DNA from: Faecalibacterium sp. I3-3-33 | GTDB taxonomy: Bacteria > Bacillota > Clostridia > Oscillospirales > Ruminococcaceae | Length of the DNA: 64,000 nucleotides | Assembly (NCBI RefSeq): GCF_023347295.1 | Contig: NZ_CP094469.1 | Coordinates: forward strand, 1,178,001 to 1,242,000 | Reading direction: 5' to 3' | Shown here: one piece after another, positions 25,532-34,289 of the stretch | Numbering within the stretch: position 1 is the stretch's first letter | Layout: every line of letters begins with the position of its first letter | The notes under the pieces: model-generated | The model's input: the letters and a program-made list of their open reading frames with translations, nothing else | The model's database searches: none | Told to the model about the DNA's origin: nothing | Program-made: the position numbers and the translations under genes

Positions 25532-27573
25532 AGGCGGTCATCCTCCATCGGCTGATTTTTCAGAAGCGTTGATACTTCCCATGCAAGATAATCGCTGATC
25601 GTCTTTTTGAAATCATCCAGTGTAGGTCTTGTATCGATTGGAGCTGTCTGATTCCAGTCGTTGCCTTTTTCTGGGTCGATATGCCCTTCGTAGTATTCTT
25701 TTTCTGTAAGAATATTAAGCTTCGTTTTTCCAAAACGAACCAAATCTACAACTTCCTGATAGCGCTCTTTCGCCCGATCGGTATCAAACAGATTTCTGCT
25801 TGCTTTTTTGCGGTCAGAACGGGTGTAACCATCGTTGGAGAAGTCGATAAATTTAACTACATCATCCTTTTGATGGGCTTCACCAACGCGGAAAACGTAT
25901 ATGTTGGTCAACACGCTTGATTTTCCGATAAACAAGTCTATCGGTATTTTGATGCTTGCAAGAAGTGTGCTGTGCTCCAGAATTCGTTTGTTGTACTCTG
26001 CTGCTTTGCCAGAGCCAGCCGAGTTTTGAATGATAATAGCTGCATAGCCCTTATTCATCATGGAAAGAGCTTTTTCAACAAAGATCATTCCGTTGCCCTC
26101 TGCAGAGTAGGGCGGGTTCAAAATGAACGCATCCGCAGGGAACTTTTCGTCTGTTTTGCCAAAGCCATAATGACCATCAAACTTCAAAGAGTCCTTGTTC
26201 AAAATGTTAGAGCTGCCGTCACCCATCATGATCATATTGAGCACAGCAAGCATATAAACATTGGACAGGATCTCCAGGCCTAACAACTGGTTTGCTTTGA
26301 TTTCTGCTGATTTGTGTGCCAGCTCTTCGGGTGACTTGATCTTCTTTTTGGCATCAGCCAACATTTCATTTATGGCGGCTACCAGCAGACCAGCCGAACC
26401 AGTGGCAAAGTCCCACACAAAGGAGTCTTTATTCACTCTTGCAAGACGGCACAGAAGCGTCGCAACATAGGGCGGTGTTAAAACCACATCATTGAGCTGA
26501 TCCTGCGTGAACCCAAGCCATGAATACATTTCATTAAATAGCTTTCCGGTGAAATCCGTATTCAAGCCGATTTTATAGTAAACACCAAGGTCATCAACAA
26601 TCTTGATGAATACTCGTTTTAACTGACTTTCGCCATCGTCCGCTTTGTTAATATTGTCAGTAGTAAGTGTGTTTTGCAAAGTTCGCACAATCAGGTTTTT
26701 CTTGTCCTTGGGAAGCTTTTTGGCATCGAGAAAGGACTCGATCTTGCGAACCATAATATCGCCGTCCGTATTGTTTCTTTCGTTGGACGACTTCAAATCA
26801 GCTTTGGTAAGCGGATATACGTTGTTCTCCACATCACCAAGGGTAGCCATAATAGAAGCAACAACAAGATAGACACGGTCGTTTTCACTCAGACCTTTTT
26901 CACTCTTGAAGATATCGTTATTCAGCTTGACAAGGCTTGCAGTAATTTCCTGCTCTCTACGTTCTTTTAGCTTTTCAATTTCGTCCTGAGAAAGCGATAA
27001 TTGTTTGACCTTTTCGATAAATGCAGAAAAGTACTCTTTCTTCAAGAAGGAGAGATCGGTGTATTCATCAACCTTTTGCCCAACGCCAAAGTTGTTCTTG
27101 GAAACGTAGTACACACCAATCAGATGGTTGAGCTTTCCACTGATTTCCTTGTAGCCGGTGACGCCGATGGCAATAACATCGGTATAACTCGTGTAGTGCA
27201 GAATTGCATTAGCATAGTGAACCGCACCATTTACTGCATAGGAATTGATAGTGGAAAAATCCGGCTGGTTCTTTGCATTTCTGTTAGCAACATTTCCTTC
27301 GGCGTCCAGTTTGACAAGCTTATCTTTGTATCCCTTATACTCAATCAAAATTGGATAGTATTTTCCATCATTGGCCAGTAACAGTAGTTTTGTATCAGGT
27401 CGATTGCCGCCCTTTCCGCCACTCTTGGAAAAATAATCATTTAAGGCTTGGTCGATTTCAGTGTTTAAGGATTCCTGCTCCAATTTATAATCCACTTTAT
27501 ATGATTTGAGCCAGCCATTCACTAAATCAGCAATATTCGGCTCTACCGACTGAACAGTAGCTTTTGATGCCAT
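25522..27573 (-). CDS. N6-adenine DNA methyltransferase with N-terminal nuclease-like domain (type IIB/IIG-like RM subunit)
   Basis: A 683-residue protein. The N-terminus has a PD-(D/E)xK-like pattern (Asp60 in RPD, then IEYK with Glu78 and Lys80). A helical region follows. The type I HsdM-like methyltransferase core has the SAM motif DFATGSAGLL (388-397) and catalytic NPPY (486-489). No separate HsdR is nearby, which fits an enzyme that cuts and modifies in one chain, as in BcgI. The start is 2 bp after the controller gene stop, so they are coupled. The ORF ends at a TAG embedded in a frameshift signal that leads into the specificity frame. Restriction activity is inferred. Confidence 0.85.
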   Translation of the reverse strand: MASKATVQSVEPNIADLVNGWLKSYKVDYKLEQESLNTEIDQALNDYFSKSGGKGGNRPDTKLLLLANDGKYYPILIEYKGYKDKLVKLDAEGNVANRNAKNQPDFSTINSYAVNGAVHYANAILHYTSYTDVIAIGVTGYKEISGKLNHLIGVYYVSKNNFGVGQKVDEYTDLSFLKKEYFSAFIEKVKQLSLSQDEIEKLKERREQEITASLVKLNNDIFKSEKGLSENDRVYLVVASIMATLGDVENNVYPLTKADLKSSNERNNTDGDIMVRKIESFLDAKKLPKDKKNLIVRTLQNTLTTDNINKADDGESQLKRVFIKIVDDLGVYYKIGLNTDFTGKLFNEMYSWLGFTQDQLNDVVLTPPYVATLLCRLARVNKDSFVWDFATGSAGLLVAAINEMLADAKKKIKSPEELAHKSAEIKANQLLGLEILSNVYMLAVLNMIMMGDGSSNILNKDSLKFDGHYGFGKTDEKFPADAFILNPPYSAEGNGMIFVEKALSMMNKGYAAIIIQNSAGSGKAAEYNKRILEHSTLLASIKIPIDLFIGKSSVLTNIYVFRVGEAHQKDDVVKFIDFSNDGYTRSDRKKASRNLFDTDRAKERYQEVVDLVRFGKTKLNILTEKEYYEGHIDPEKGNDWNQTAPIDTRPTLDDFKKTISDYLAWEVSTLLKNQPMEDDRLGK

Positions 27574-27575
27574 CG

Positions 27576-27785
27576 TTATTTCTCCTCATCTGTAAATTCT
27601 AAAATATCATCAACTCCACAATTTAGAGTTTTACAAATTTTCTCAATACTATCGAGAGATATATAATGATCGTGCTTGATACGGGTAATAATATTTGCGC
27701 TAAAGCCAGCCCTCTCCATTAACTCGGCGTTAGTTATACCGCGGTCTATCAATATGTGAAATAATTTTTTGTAGGTTACAGCCAT
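27576..27785 (-). CDS. Small Cro/C1-type HTH regulator, probable RM controller
   Basis: A 69-residue helix-turn-helix protein (TNAELMERAGFSANIITRI in two helices) ending acidic. It is the first gene of the restriction-modification operon, with the methylase start 2 bp after its stop. The ATG at 27785 follows GGAGGGAAT. Small proteins of this kind (C proteins) time restriction relative to methylation. An 11-bp near-palindrome ATACATTGTAT overlaps the -10 of its own promoter and could be its operator. The role is inferred from size and position. Confidence 0.8.
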   Translation of the reverse strand: MAVTYKKLFHILIDRGITNAELMERAGFSANIITRIKHDHYISLDSIEKICKTLNCGVDDILEFTDEEK

Positions 27786-27809
27786 AGCGATTCCCTCCTT
27801 CCATTTAAA

Positions 27810-27842
27810 ATACATTGTATCACATAAACGTGAAATTTTCAA
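27810..27842 (-). promoter_or_regulatory. Promoter and possible operator of the RM operon
   Basis: On the minus strand TTGAAA (27842-27837), 17-bp spacer, TACAAT (27819-27814). ATACATTGTAT (27810-27820) overlaps the -10, and CACGTTTATGTG lies in the spacer; both are near-palindromes. Confidence 0.75.
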
Positions 27843-27880
27843 CGAATGTGCATAAATTTGCTTCCTGTCCCTAAAACAAG

Positions 27881-27917
27881 ATAAAAAGGGGCTTGTGTTG
27901 TCTTGAACACAAGCCCC
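27881..27917 (-). terminator. Minus-strand terminator upstream of the RM operon
   Basis: A perfect 12-bp stem, GGGGCTTGTGTT with AACACAAGCCCC, followed on the minus strand by TTTTTATC. It would stop transcripts coming from the small genes at 28.1-30.3 kb. Confidence 0.85.
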
Positions 27918-28034
27918 TGATATATCGGCTATAAATCAATTCGATTTTTACAAGTTTCTCATCGCAACAGGCAAAGCGGCTGTAGAGACGGGAATATGTA
28001 TTTGTCGTTAAAGTTCCCGCCCCTATATCAAGAC

Positions 28035-28076
28035 GAAAAAACACCCCACTACTCGGCATAGAGTAGCGGGGTGTTG
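28035..28076 (-). terminator. Minus-strand terminator after the small hypothetical genes
   Basis: ACACCCCGCTACTC pairs with GAGTAGTGGGGTGT (one mismatch) and is followed by TTTTTTCG on the minus strand. Confidence 0.8.
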
Positions 28077-28090
28077 CTATTGAAGTACAC

Positions 28091-28213
28091 TTATTTCAGG
28101 ATAGAAAGATCGTCATAGCGGGCGACACCATTATAAAGCAACTCGAGCATGGTCACGACAGAGGGACGACCATTCAGAGGATACAGGAAATGATGGTTGG
28201 TGTCAGCATTCAA
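28091..28213 (-). CDS. Possible 40-residue protein overlapping the preceding small gene
   Basis: A short frame from a TTG at 28213, overlapping the end of the 60-residue gene by 11 bp. Its peptide (HHFLYPLNGRPSVV, LLYNGVARYDDL) looks protein-like, but start and expression are uncertain. It may instead be the displaced C-terminus of the upstream gene after a frameshift. Confidence 0.3.
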   Translation of the reverse strand: MNADTNHHFLYPLNGRPSVVTMLELLYNGVARYDDLSILK

Positions 28214-28385
28214 TGATCTCAGTGGTGATTCTGGTTTGACCTTCACCAAGAAGCTTGCCATACGCGCGGTCTGAGATCCGTTTGAATTCTTCTGCTTTTT
28301 CTCTTGATGCAAAGTAGTCTTGTCCCAGCACGGAATTTTCGTTCTCATGATCGATAATTTGCACCAAGATTTTATTTCTAGCCAT
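28203..28385 (-). CDS. Small hypothetical protein (60 residues)
   Basis: It starts at 28385 behind GGAGGAGG on the minus strand and encodes a charged, soluble protein beginning MARNKILVQIID, with no motif I recognise. It lies in a run of small minus-strand genes between the RM operon and the SprT-like gene, typical of mobile-element cargo. Confidence 0.6.
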   Translation of the reverse strand: MARNKILVQIIDHENENSVLGQDYFASREKAEEFKRISDRAYGKLLGEGQTRITTEIIEC

Positions 28386-28439
28386 AAATTTGCCTCCTCC
28401 TGCTGCTGATAGAAGTGGTGACGATGGGCGCGATGTCTA

Positions 28440-28838
28440 TTACCGCAGCTTTCTCATATATGCTTGGGACGTTCTTTTCTGGCTCTCGTAGAAGGTAACG
28501 CCAGTAACATCATCCACGACCAAATCATCATAAGGGATGCCCTTTTTGTTCAGATGATCAATGAACCAGCGCTTTTTCAGATAGCACCACGGGGTTCTGC
28601 TGAGGTCGCCGTAACTCGATGCAGGCCGCTCACATGCGTTGTAGGTTTTGCCGCAGATGCTCCACCATTCTTTACGCACTCGCTCCCGCATTTGCAGAAC
28701 CTCAGAGGTGCCATGAAGGCCATGCTCCTCGCCATACTGATAATCTGCCTTCTTGATTTTTGCGTTCTGTCCCGCGCTGACTGCACCAGCTGCACCAAGA
28801 CCCAACAACCCTAAAAATAACGAAAAAGCGCCTGCCAT
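28440..28838 (-). CDS. Hypothetical protein with N-terminal membrane helix (132 residues)
   Basis: It starts at 28838 behind CAGGAGGAAAC. A Gly/Ala/Leu-rich hydrophobic N-terminus (FLGLLGLGAAGAVSAG) is followed by a soluble, Trp- and Cys-containing domain (EWWSICGKTYNACERP, WCYLKKRWFIDHL). Domain identity unknown. Same strand and spacing as the neighbouring small genes. Confidence 0.65.
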   Translation of the reverse strand: MAGAFSLFLGLLGLGAAGAVSAGQNAKIKKADYQYGEEHGLHGTSEVLQMRERVRKEWWSICGKTYNACERPASSYGDLSRTPWCYLKKRWFIDHLNKKGIPYDDLVVDDVTGVTFYESQKRTSQAYMRKLR

Positions 28839-29036
28839 AATAGTTTCCTCCTGTATTTTGAAGTGTGTTTGCTTTTGCTGTACCTGAAGTCTACCAAACG
28901 ATGCATCCGATAAGATGGACTTACAAGTGTGCTGTTAAAAATATGGAGCGTTGTGGCTGCCATCGCGCGGACTGATGGTTGACCGCACTATAGCAGGCAA
29001 AAAGTATCCGGTAAGGCGTCCGGTGGCGGGGACACC

Positions 29037-29237
29037 TTACTCGGTCAGCCCTAACAGATAATCGGTCGACACCTGATAGAATTGGGCGAGCTGGATCAGG
29101 CGGGGGATCTCGGGGCATTTATCGTGCTCCCATGCGTAGACTGCCCGGCGGGTCACACCCATGGTTCGGGCAAGCTCGGTCTGGGTATAGCCGTGCGTCA
29201 GGCGCAGGTGCTGCAAACGTTCTGATATAATGGTCAT
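29037..29237 (-). CDS. XRE-family HTH regulator (66 residues)
   Basis: A compact helix-turn-helix protein: GYTQTELARTMGVTRRAVYAWE is the DNA-binding pair, and STDYLLGLTE is the typical Cro/C1 C-terminus. The ATG follows AAAGGAGAGC. It probably controls the adjacent small genes of the element. Confidence 0.85.
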   Translation of the reverse strand: MTIISERLQHLRLTHGYTQTELARTMGVTRRAVYAWEHDKCPEIPRLIQLAQFYQVSTDYLLGLTE

Positions 29238-29306
29238 GGCTGCTCTCCTTTAAATAATGGGCGTCCTCTCACAGCCCGGCGAATCTCTGTTTTTACGGAT
29301 CCACTT

Positions 29307-29591
29307 TTAAACAACGTCAAGGGTAATGGTGCCGCCCTCTTTGGTGATGATCTCATACTCGGTGGACTGGATATCTCGCAATACCAGCTTTTCAATACTC
29401 AGGAGGCTGGCAAAGGGGACAGAAAGCATGGTGTGTCCGGCCATGAAATGCGGCTCTGACTTGTTCCGGTGCGTGTGCAGCTGGATGTCTTGGAATGCGA
29501 TGTCTGCCCCGGTAAAGACGGCGCACCCACTGGCTTTGCACTCGGATGTCTCGGCAAGAAAGGTGTCAATAGCGATTTTATAAGTATCCAT
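29307..29591 (-). CDS. Hypothetical protein (94 residues)
   Basis: It starts at 29591 behind CAGGAGGCTCC. A soluble, beta-rich looking protein with three His/Cys-containing stretches (KASGCAVF, LHTHRNKSEPHF) and no recognised family. It lies between the XRE regulator and the SprT-like gene on the same strand. Confidence 0.6.
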   Translation of the reverse strand: MDTYKIAIDTFLAETSECKASGCAVFTGADIAFQDIQLHTHRNKSEPHFMAGHTMLSVPFASLLSIEKLVLRDIQSTEYEIITKEGGTITLDVV

Positions 29592-29660
29592 GAGGAGCCT
29601 CCTGTAATTTTATATATAGAACTACTCTCACTCGTGCCCTCGCTCTCTGTCTTGCTGTGA

Positions 29661-30275
29661 TTAGTCGGCCTTCACGAACAGCTCCATGCAGTCTGCACAG
29701 ATGACCCGCACTTCCTTGGTGCTCCGGATGATGGTACCGCACTTGGGGCATACCCACCGCCGGGTGCTGCTCTTTGCCTTGGGAGGCTTCGGCGCTCCGG
29801 TTTGGCTGCTGCCGGGTGCTTTGCTGCCTGCTCCGGTGCCTGCCATATCCGACCACGCCAGCCGCTCGCCCATCTGAATATCCTGCCAGCCTTGGAAGAT
29901 GATGAAGTCCAGCAGCTCTTCGGACGGACTTGTGATGGTCCAGCCGTACTTTTCGTGGTGGTCGACGGTCAAGCCGTGTGCCTCTGCCTGCTCCTTAAAG
30001 CGCCGGTTATGGTAGACCCCGTTGTTGCTGGTGTCCTTGATCCCAGTCTCCATGCAGTACTCGTGCACCATCTCGTGCAGCAGGGTGGAAGCGGTCTCCT
30101 CGATGGGGCGGTCAAGGGTAGCCGACGAAATATTGATCTCGTACTTGTTCTCGCCGCCTGCCTGCCAGACCTTGGAACAGGTGATATGACCGTATGCAGA
30201 CGGGGTCTTTTTCAGGCTGATGATGGGCTCGGGCAGATTGCCTGCAAAGTAGTGCTTGTTGAGCTCGCGGAACAT
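29661..30275 (-). CDS. SprT-like zinc metalloprotease, apparently truncated at the N-terminus
   Basis: A 204-residue protein with the metalloprotease motif HEMVHEY (HExxH, about 67-71). A C-terminal zinc ribbon carries CPKC and CADC pairs. In frame upstream of the ATG (30275) the sequence still reads as family-like protein (AAGQLEK) back to a TGA near 30307. The native start therefore seems to have been cut off at a junction near 30298-30307, and the remaining start has only a weak ribosome binding site. SprT-like proteins are frequent on conjugative elements; the substrate is unknown. Confidence 0.75.
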   Translation of the reverse strand: MFRELNKHYFAGNLPEPIISLKKTPSAYGHITCSKVWQAGGENKYEINISSATLDRPIEETASTLLHEMVHEYCMETGIKDTSNNGVYHNRRFKEQAEAHGLTVDHHEKYGWTITSPSEELLDFIIFQGWQDIQMGERLAWSDMAGTGAGSKAPGSSQTGAPKPPKAKSSTRRWVCPKCGTIIRSTKEVRVICADCMELFVKAD

Positions 30276-30355
30276 CTTTTCCAGCTGACCGGCAGCGCGA
30301 TATCAAGATGGAATGTTGTACAATGATTTGGGCGTTAATTTGTGCAAATTGTATA

Positions 30356-30385
30356 TTCACGAGAATGGGCCACAGATGCTATAAT
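30356..30385 (+). promoter_or_regulatory. Probable promoter for the RHH gene
   Basis: TTCACG at 30356-30361, 18 bp, TATAAT at 30380-30385; a second TATAAT follows at 30392-30397. Confidence 0.45.
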
Positions 30386-30415
30386 AAACACTATAATGTA
30401 CGGAAGGAAAAATCA

Positions 30416-30664
30416 ATGGCAAAGACGAGTGCAGCACAACAGCGTGCAGTTCACAAATATGTGAAAAATAATTATGACCGTTTGGAGCTATCGGTTCCCA
30501 AAGGAGAAAAAGTAACTATCCAGCAGGCAGCGAAACAGGCGGGACAAAGCGTAAACGCCTATATCTACGAAGCTGTATGTGCCAGAATGCAGCAGGAAAA
30601 CGCCATGTCAGACACCCCGGGGGTAGTTAAAAATCTGGAAGGGGACGCTAACTCGGTAGAATGA
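30416..30664 (+). CDS. Ribbon-helix-helix (Arc/MetJ-type) small protein
   Basis: An 82-residue protein starting at ATG 30416 behind GGAAGGAAAA. The region LELSVPKGEKVTIQQAAKQAGQ, split as a beta strand and two helices, with SVNAYIYEAV, is typical of RHH DNA-binding proteins on plasmids and conjugative elements. Such proteins act as antitoxins, partition or relaxosome components; no toxin is seen next to it. Confidence 0.75.
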   Translation: MAKTSAAQQRAVHKYVKNNYDRLELSVPKGEKVTIQQAAKQAGQSVNAYIYEAVCARMQQENAMSDTPGVVKNLEGDANSVE

Positions 30665-31241
30665 GATAGTTGTTCCATCTCCCCAGACCTGATTAAAATC
30701 TAGAAGCAGAAAGCCTCTGCCTTTTACAGAAATGTGATCGGCGGGGGCCTTTTTAGCGTAAAAAATAGCCTGACCCAGAGCAGGTGGTAGCTGCAGTGAC
30801 GGGATGCAAGTTATACCTATATATAATAGGGGTAGCAGGGAAGAGAGTAAAAACTATGTAGTACTGTGCGATATGCCTCGTCAGAACTCCTGATCAATGT
30901 GACGGCATAAACCGGCTTTTCAGTGCGAGGGGCGCGTTCTATTTAACGGCTGTCATTACATCGGAACGGCTATCACACCAGACTGCACTCTCCAGCGCCT
31001 TGGACAACTATATGACCACACATTTTGTCCATCGATGATTTCATCTGGAGCTTTCATGCGAAACTGGGCAATGTGCAAAAAAGTTCCGGCTTCTGCGAGG
31101 TTTTTCTAAGGTCAGGTGGGGATACATTTGTAGAGATTTCTATTGAATTCCAGATATAACCATGATAAAATAATAGAAGAATTCAAACAACGATGTCGAA
31201 AGATCGGTATTCTCCATTTTTCATGTGGAGGATACCCCTTT
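30665..31241 (+). other. Intergenic stretch without a convincing gene
   Basis: Just after the RHH gene a small hairpin GCAGA-loop-TCTGC with CTTTT (30706-30725) may be a terminator. An imperfect palindrome, TACCTATATATAATAGGGGTA, lies near 30814-30834. The rest looks like degraded sequence. An in-frame N-terminal extension of the helicase ORF reaches 31143 but lacks a ribosome binding site. Confidence 0.5.
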
Positions 31242-32831
31242 ATGCGGGAAGGGGTGAACAAGGTGGCATTGCGTCTGTTTGAGCACAACGAGAAAGCATA
31301 TCATGCGGCAGTCCGGATGATGGACCAGTATGGCAAGGCTGCCATTGTTCATCCGACCGGCACCGGAAAGAGCTATATTGCGTTCAAACTGATCGAGGAA
31401 AACCCGGACAAGGTCGTGATTTGGCTTTCTCTCAGTGAATATATCTTCAAGACCCAGCTGGAAAGCCTGAAAAGGAACGACCCGGATTTTCCGTTGGCAA
31501 ACGTTCACTTTTATACCTACGCCAAACTGATGTGCTGCACGCAGGCGCAGCTGGACGAAATAGCAGCGCAGAAGCCTGCCTATCTTATACTCGATGAATT
31601 CCACCGTGCCGGCGCGGAATGCTGGGGCGAAAGCACGCTGGCTTTATTAAAGTTATGCCCGGACGCAAAATTACTTGGGCTGACGGCAACAAACATCCGC
31701 TATCTGGATAATAACCGCGACATGGCCGAAGAACTTTTCGATGGACATATTGCAAGCGACATGAACCTTGGCGAAGCAGTCGTCAGGGGTATTTTGCCTG
31801 CCCCGAAATATGTGACCACGGTTTATCAGTATCAGAAAGCACTTGCGAAGTATCAGGCGCGGGTGGATAACCTGCGAGCACCGGGCATTCAGGATGTGAA
31901 CCAGAAATATCTGGACGCGCTGCGCCGCGCTTTGGAACAAGCGGATGGTCTGGATAGGGTCTTTGCACATCATATCACGAATAAGACTGGCAAGTACATT
32001 GTGTTCTGCGCCAACAAGGAGCACATGGACGAGATGGTGTCCCATGTGCCGGAGTGGTTCGCTGGGGTCAACCCGGACGTTGTGGTGTATCAGGCCTATT
32101 CAGATGACCCGAACACGGACAAAGCCTTTGCGGACTTCAAGACAGACACCAGCAACCGGCTGAAGCTGCTGTTCTGCATCGATATGCTCAACGAGGGTGT
32201 CCATGTGGAAGGCATTTCGGGCGTCATCCTGTTCCGACCTACCATCTCGCCCATCATCTACAAGCAGCAGATTGGCCGCGCCCTGACCGCCGGGGACACC
32301 GCAGCCCCGTTGATTCTCGATGTGGTCAACAACTTTGAGGGTTTGACCAGCATTTCCGGTCTGCAAAGCGAGATGCAGGAGGCCGTTCATCGGCTCTATG
32401 CCAACGGTGAGGGCGACAAGATTGTCACCGAGCGGTTCGAGGTCATCGAGCAGGTGCACGACTGCCGGGTGCTGTTCGAGCAGCTGCAGGCGAGCCTTTC
32501 TTCCGGCTGGGAGCACTATTTCTCTGAGGCCAGCATCTACTATGCGGAACACGGCAACCTGAATATCCCGGCAGAATATGTGTCACCGGGCGGTTACAAC
32601 CTTGGAAATTGGGTCAAGCGGCAGCGGTATACTCGTCATAATCCTGAAAAAAGCTGCGCTGTCCTGACAGAGGAGCGTATCTCAAAGCTGGATGAGATTG
32701 GGATGCGGTGGGAGAAAGCGGATTCGAGACCGCGCCGGTTGGAGTTGGCACAAGGACCTCATAGGGAAAGCGAAAAACTGAATGTTTCAGCTAACCACAA
32801 AACGGGGGAAGATATCGGTTTGTGTAGTTGA
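31242..32831 (+). CDS. SF2 helicase with one helicase-associated domain (probably C-terminally truncated)
   Basis: A 529-residue DEAD/DEAH-like protein: Walker A HPTGTGKSYIA, motif II DEFH, motif III LTATN, and a C-terminal RecA domain containing IGRAL. A single helicase-associated repeat follows (WEHYFSEASIYYAEHGNLNIP start, ending RWEKA). Relatives usually carry several such repeats. Here the frame runs into unrelated-looking residues (RPRRLELAQGPHRES) and stops, so the tail seems lost. The ATG at 31242 follows TGGAGG at 31226-31231. Role unknown; common in mobile elements and possibly in phage defence. Confidence 0.75.
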   Translation: MREGVNKVALRLFEHNEKAYHAAVRMMDQYGKAAIVHPTGTGKSYIAFKLIEENPDKVVIWLSLSEYIFKTQLESLKRNDPDFPLANVHFYTYAKLMCCTQAQLDEIAAQKPAYLILDEFHRAGAECWGESTLALLKLCPDAKLLGLTATNIRYLDNNRDMAEELFDGHIASDMNLGEAVVRGILPAPKYVTTVYQYQKALAKYQARVDNLRAPGIQDVNQKYLDALRRALEQADGLDRVFAHHITNKTGKYIVFCANKEHMDEMVSHVPEWFAGVNPDVVVYQAYSDDPNTDKAFADFKTDTSNRLKLLFCIDMLNEGVHVEGISGVILFRPTISPIIYKQQIGRALTAGDTAAPLILDVVNNFEGLTSISGLQSEMQEAVHRLYANGEGDKIVTERFEVIEQVHDCRVLFEQLQASLSSGWEHYFSEASIYYAEHGNLNIPAEYVSPGGYNLGNWVKRQRYTRHNPEKSCAVLTEERISKLDEIGMRWEKADSRPRRLELAQGPHRESEKLNVSANHKTGEDIGLCS

Positions 32832-32921
32832 TAGCGCGATCCAAAGCACTTGCTGCAATTTGGGTCGGAGAAGTTACGTGAGTCGTAAAAAGAAAATCTA
32901 AAGGAGTTATTGGAGAGGATT

Positions 32922-34277
32922 ATGTCAAAGATTCAGCATGATGTGATGTTGAGGGTCGTGAAGATCCTGAATGTTCTGATGATCGAGCTGCCGTTTGCGG
33001 CTTGCTGGTTCCTGTACTACTCGCACCAGACCTATGCAAATCTGGCATGGGAGGGGCATTTTGCGATTTTAGGCCTGTTTTTTATCCTGTACATTGTACT
33101 CGGTAAAATCTACGATGCGTTCTGGATGTCGATGCAGCGGGTCTCAGAGCTTGTGTACGGCCAGATCCTTGGCGCTATGGCAACCGATGGTATTTTGTAC
33201 ATTGTGATCTGCCTGATGTCCGCAAAGATTTGCAACCTGTTGCCGGGTATCGCAGCAATTGTGGGACAGCTGGTGATGGCTGCGATCTGGGCATCCTGCG
33301 CACATAAATGGTACTACAAGACCTTCCCACCGCAGAAGACCGCTGTGGTCTACGATGTGCGTCATGGTATGGAAAAGCTCATCAACGAGTACGGTCTGAG
33401 CCAGAAATACGATGTGCAGGTCACCCTGAGCGTGTCGGAGTGCTTGGCAGACCTGAGCATTCTGGACGGCATGGAGACTGTTTTTGTCAGTGGTGTTCAC
33501 AGCCACGAACGAAATATTATCCTGAAGCACTGCGTAGGGAAGGGCATCAATATGTTCGTCATTCCCCGCGTTGGCGACGTTATTATGAGTGGCGCTTGGC
33601 CGATGCATATGTTCCATCTGCCGATGCTGCGTGTCGGTCGCTACATGGCAAGCCCAGAGTTCTTGTTCATCAAGCGCGCGATGGACATTGTGATCTCACT
33701 GCTGGCACTGATCATCTTGAGCCCGCTGTTCCTGATCACAGCCATTGCAGTCAAATCCGATGGTGGTCCCGCCTTCTATAAGCAGGTGCGTCTGACCAAG
33801 GATGGCAAGCAGTTCGAAATCTTAAAGTTCCGCTCCATGCGCGTGGATGCAGAAAAGGATGGCGTGGCACGTCTTTCCACCGGCGACAAGGATGACCGTA
33901 TTACAAAGGTCGGTCATATCATTCGCGCTTGCCGTCTGGACGAACTGCCTCAGTTGCTGAACATCCTGAAGGGTGATTTGTCTGTTGTGGGCCCTCGTCC
34001 GGAGCGCCCGGAGATCGCCGCACAGTACTGCGAGGAGATGCCGGAGTTTGCGCTGCGCCTGCAGGCTAAGGCTGGTCTGACCGGCTATGCACAGGTGTAC
34101 GGCAAGTATAACACCACCCCCTACGATAAGCTGCAGATGGATTTGATGTATATTGCGCATCCCAGTCTGATTGAGGATTTGAAAATCATGCTGGCGACTG
34201 TGAAGATCCTGTTTATGCCTGAAAGCACCGAGGGCGTTTCCGAGGGGCAGACCACTGCCATGAGTGGCAAAAAATAA
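32922..34277 (+). CDS. Undecaprenyl-phosphate sugar phosphotransferase (initiating glycosyl-1-P transferase)
   Basis: Starts polysaccharide repeat-unit synthesis by moving a sugar-1-phosphate from a UDP-sugar to undecaprenyl phosphate at the membrane. The 451-residue protein has four N-terminal membrane helices and a CoA-binding-like middle region. Its C-terminal catalytic domain contains a further membrane helix, KFRSMRVDAE, LDELPQLLNILKGD and SVVGPRPERPE, all hallmarks of the WbaP/EpsE/CpsE family. The ATG at 32922 follows GGAGAGG. It opens the capsule/exopolysaccharide locus; the sugar it uses could be UDP-FucNAc-type, UDP-Glc or UDP-Gal and is not readable by eye. Confidence 0.93.
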   Translation: MSKIQHDVMLRVVKILNVLMIELPFAACWFLYYSHQTYANLAWEGHFAILGLFFILYIVLGKIYDAFWMSMQRVSELVYGQILGAMATDGILYIVICLMSAKICNLLPGIAAIVGQLVMAAIWASCAHKWYYKTFPPQKTAVVYDVRHGMEKLINEYGLSQKYDVQVTLSVSECLADLSILDGMETVFVSGVHSHERNIILKHCVGKGINMFVIPRVGDVIMSGAWPMHMFHLPMLRVGRYMASPEFLFIKRAMDIVISLLALIILSPLFLITAIAVKSDGGPAFYKQVRLTKDGKQFEILKFRSMRVDAEKDGVARLSTGDKDDRITKVGHIIRACRLDELPQLLNILKGDLSVVGPRPERPEIAAQYCEEMPEFALRLQAKAGLTGYAQVYGKYNTTPYDKLQMDLMYIAHPSLIEDLKIMLATVKILFMPESTEGVSEGQTTAMSGKK

Positions 34278-34289
34278 CGGCTGGACTGC

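Noticed and set aside
27871..28059. A 62-codon minus-strand frame between two terminators
   Set aside because: It consists of terminator hairpin sequence at both ends and has no ribosome binding site.
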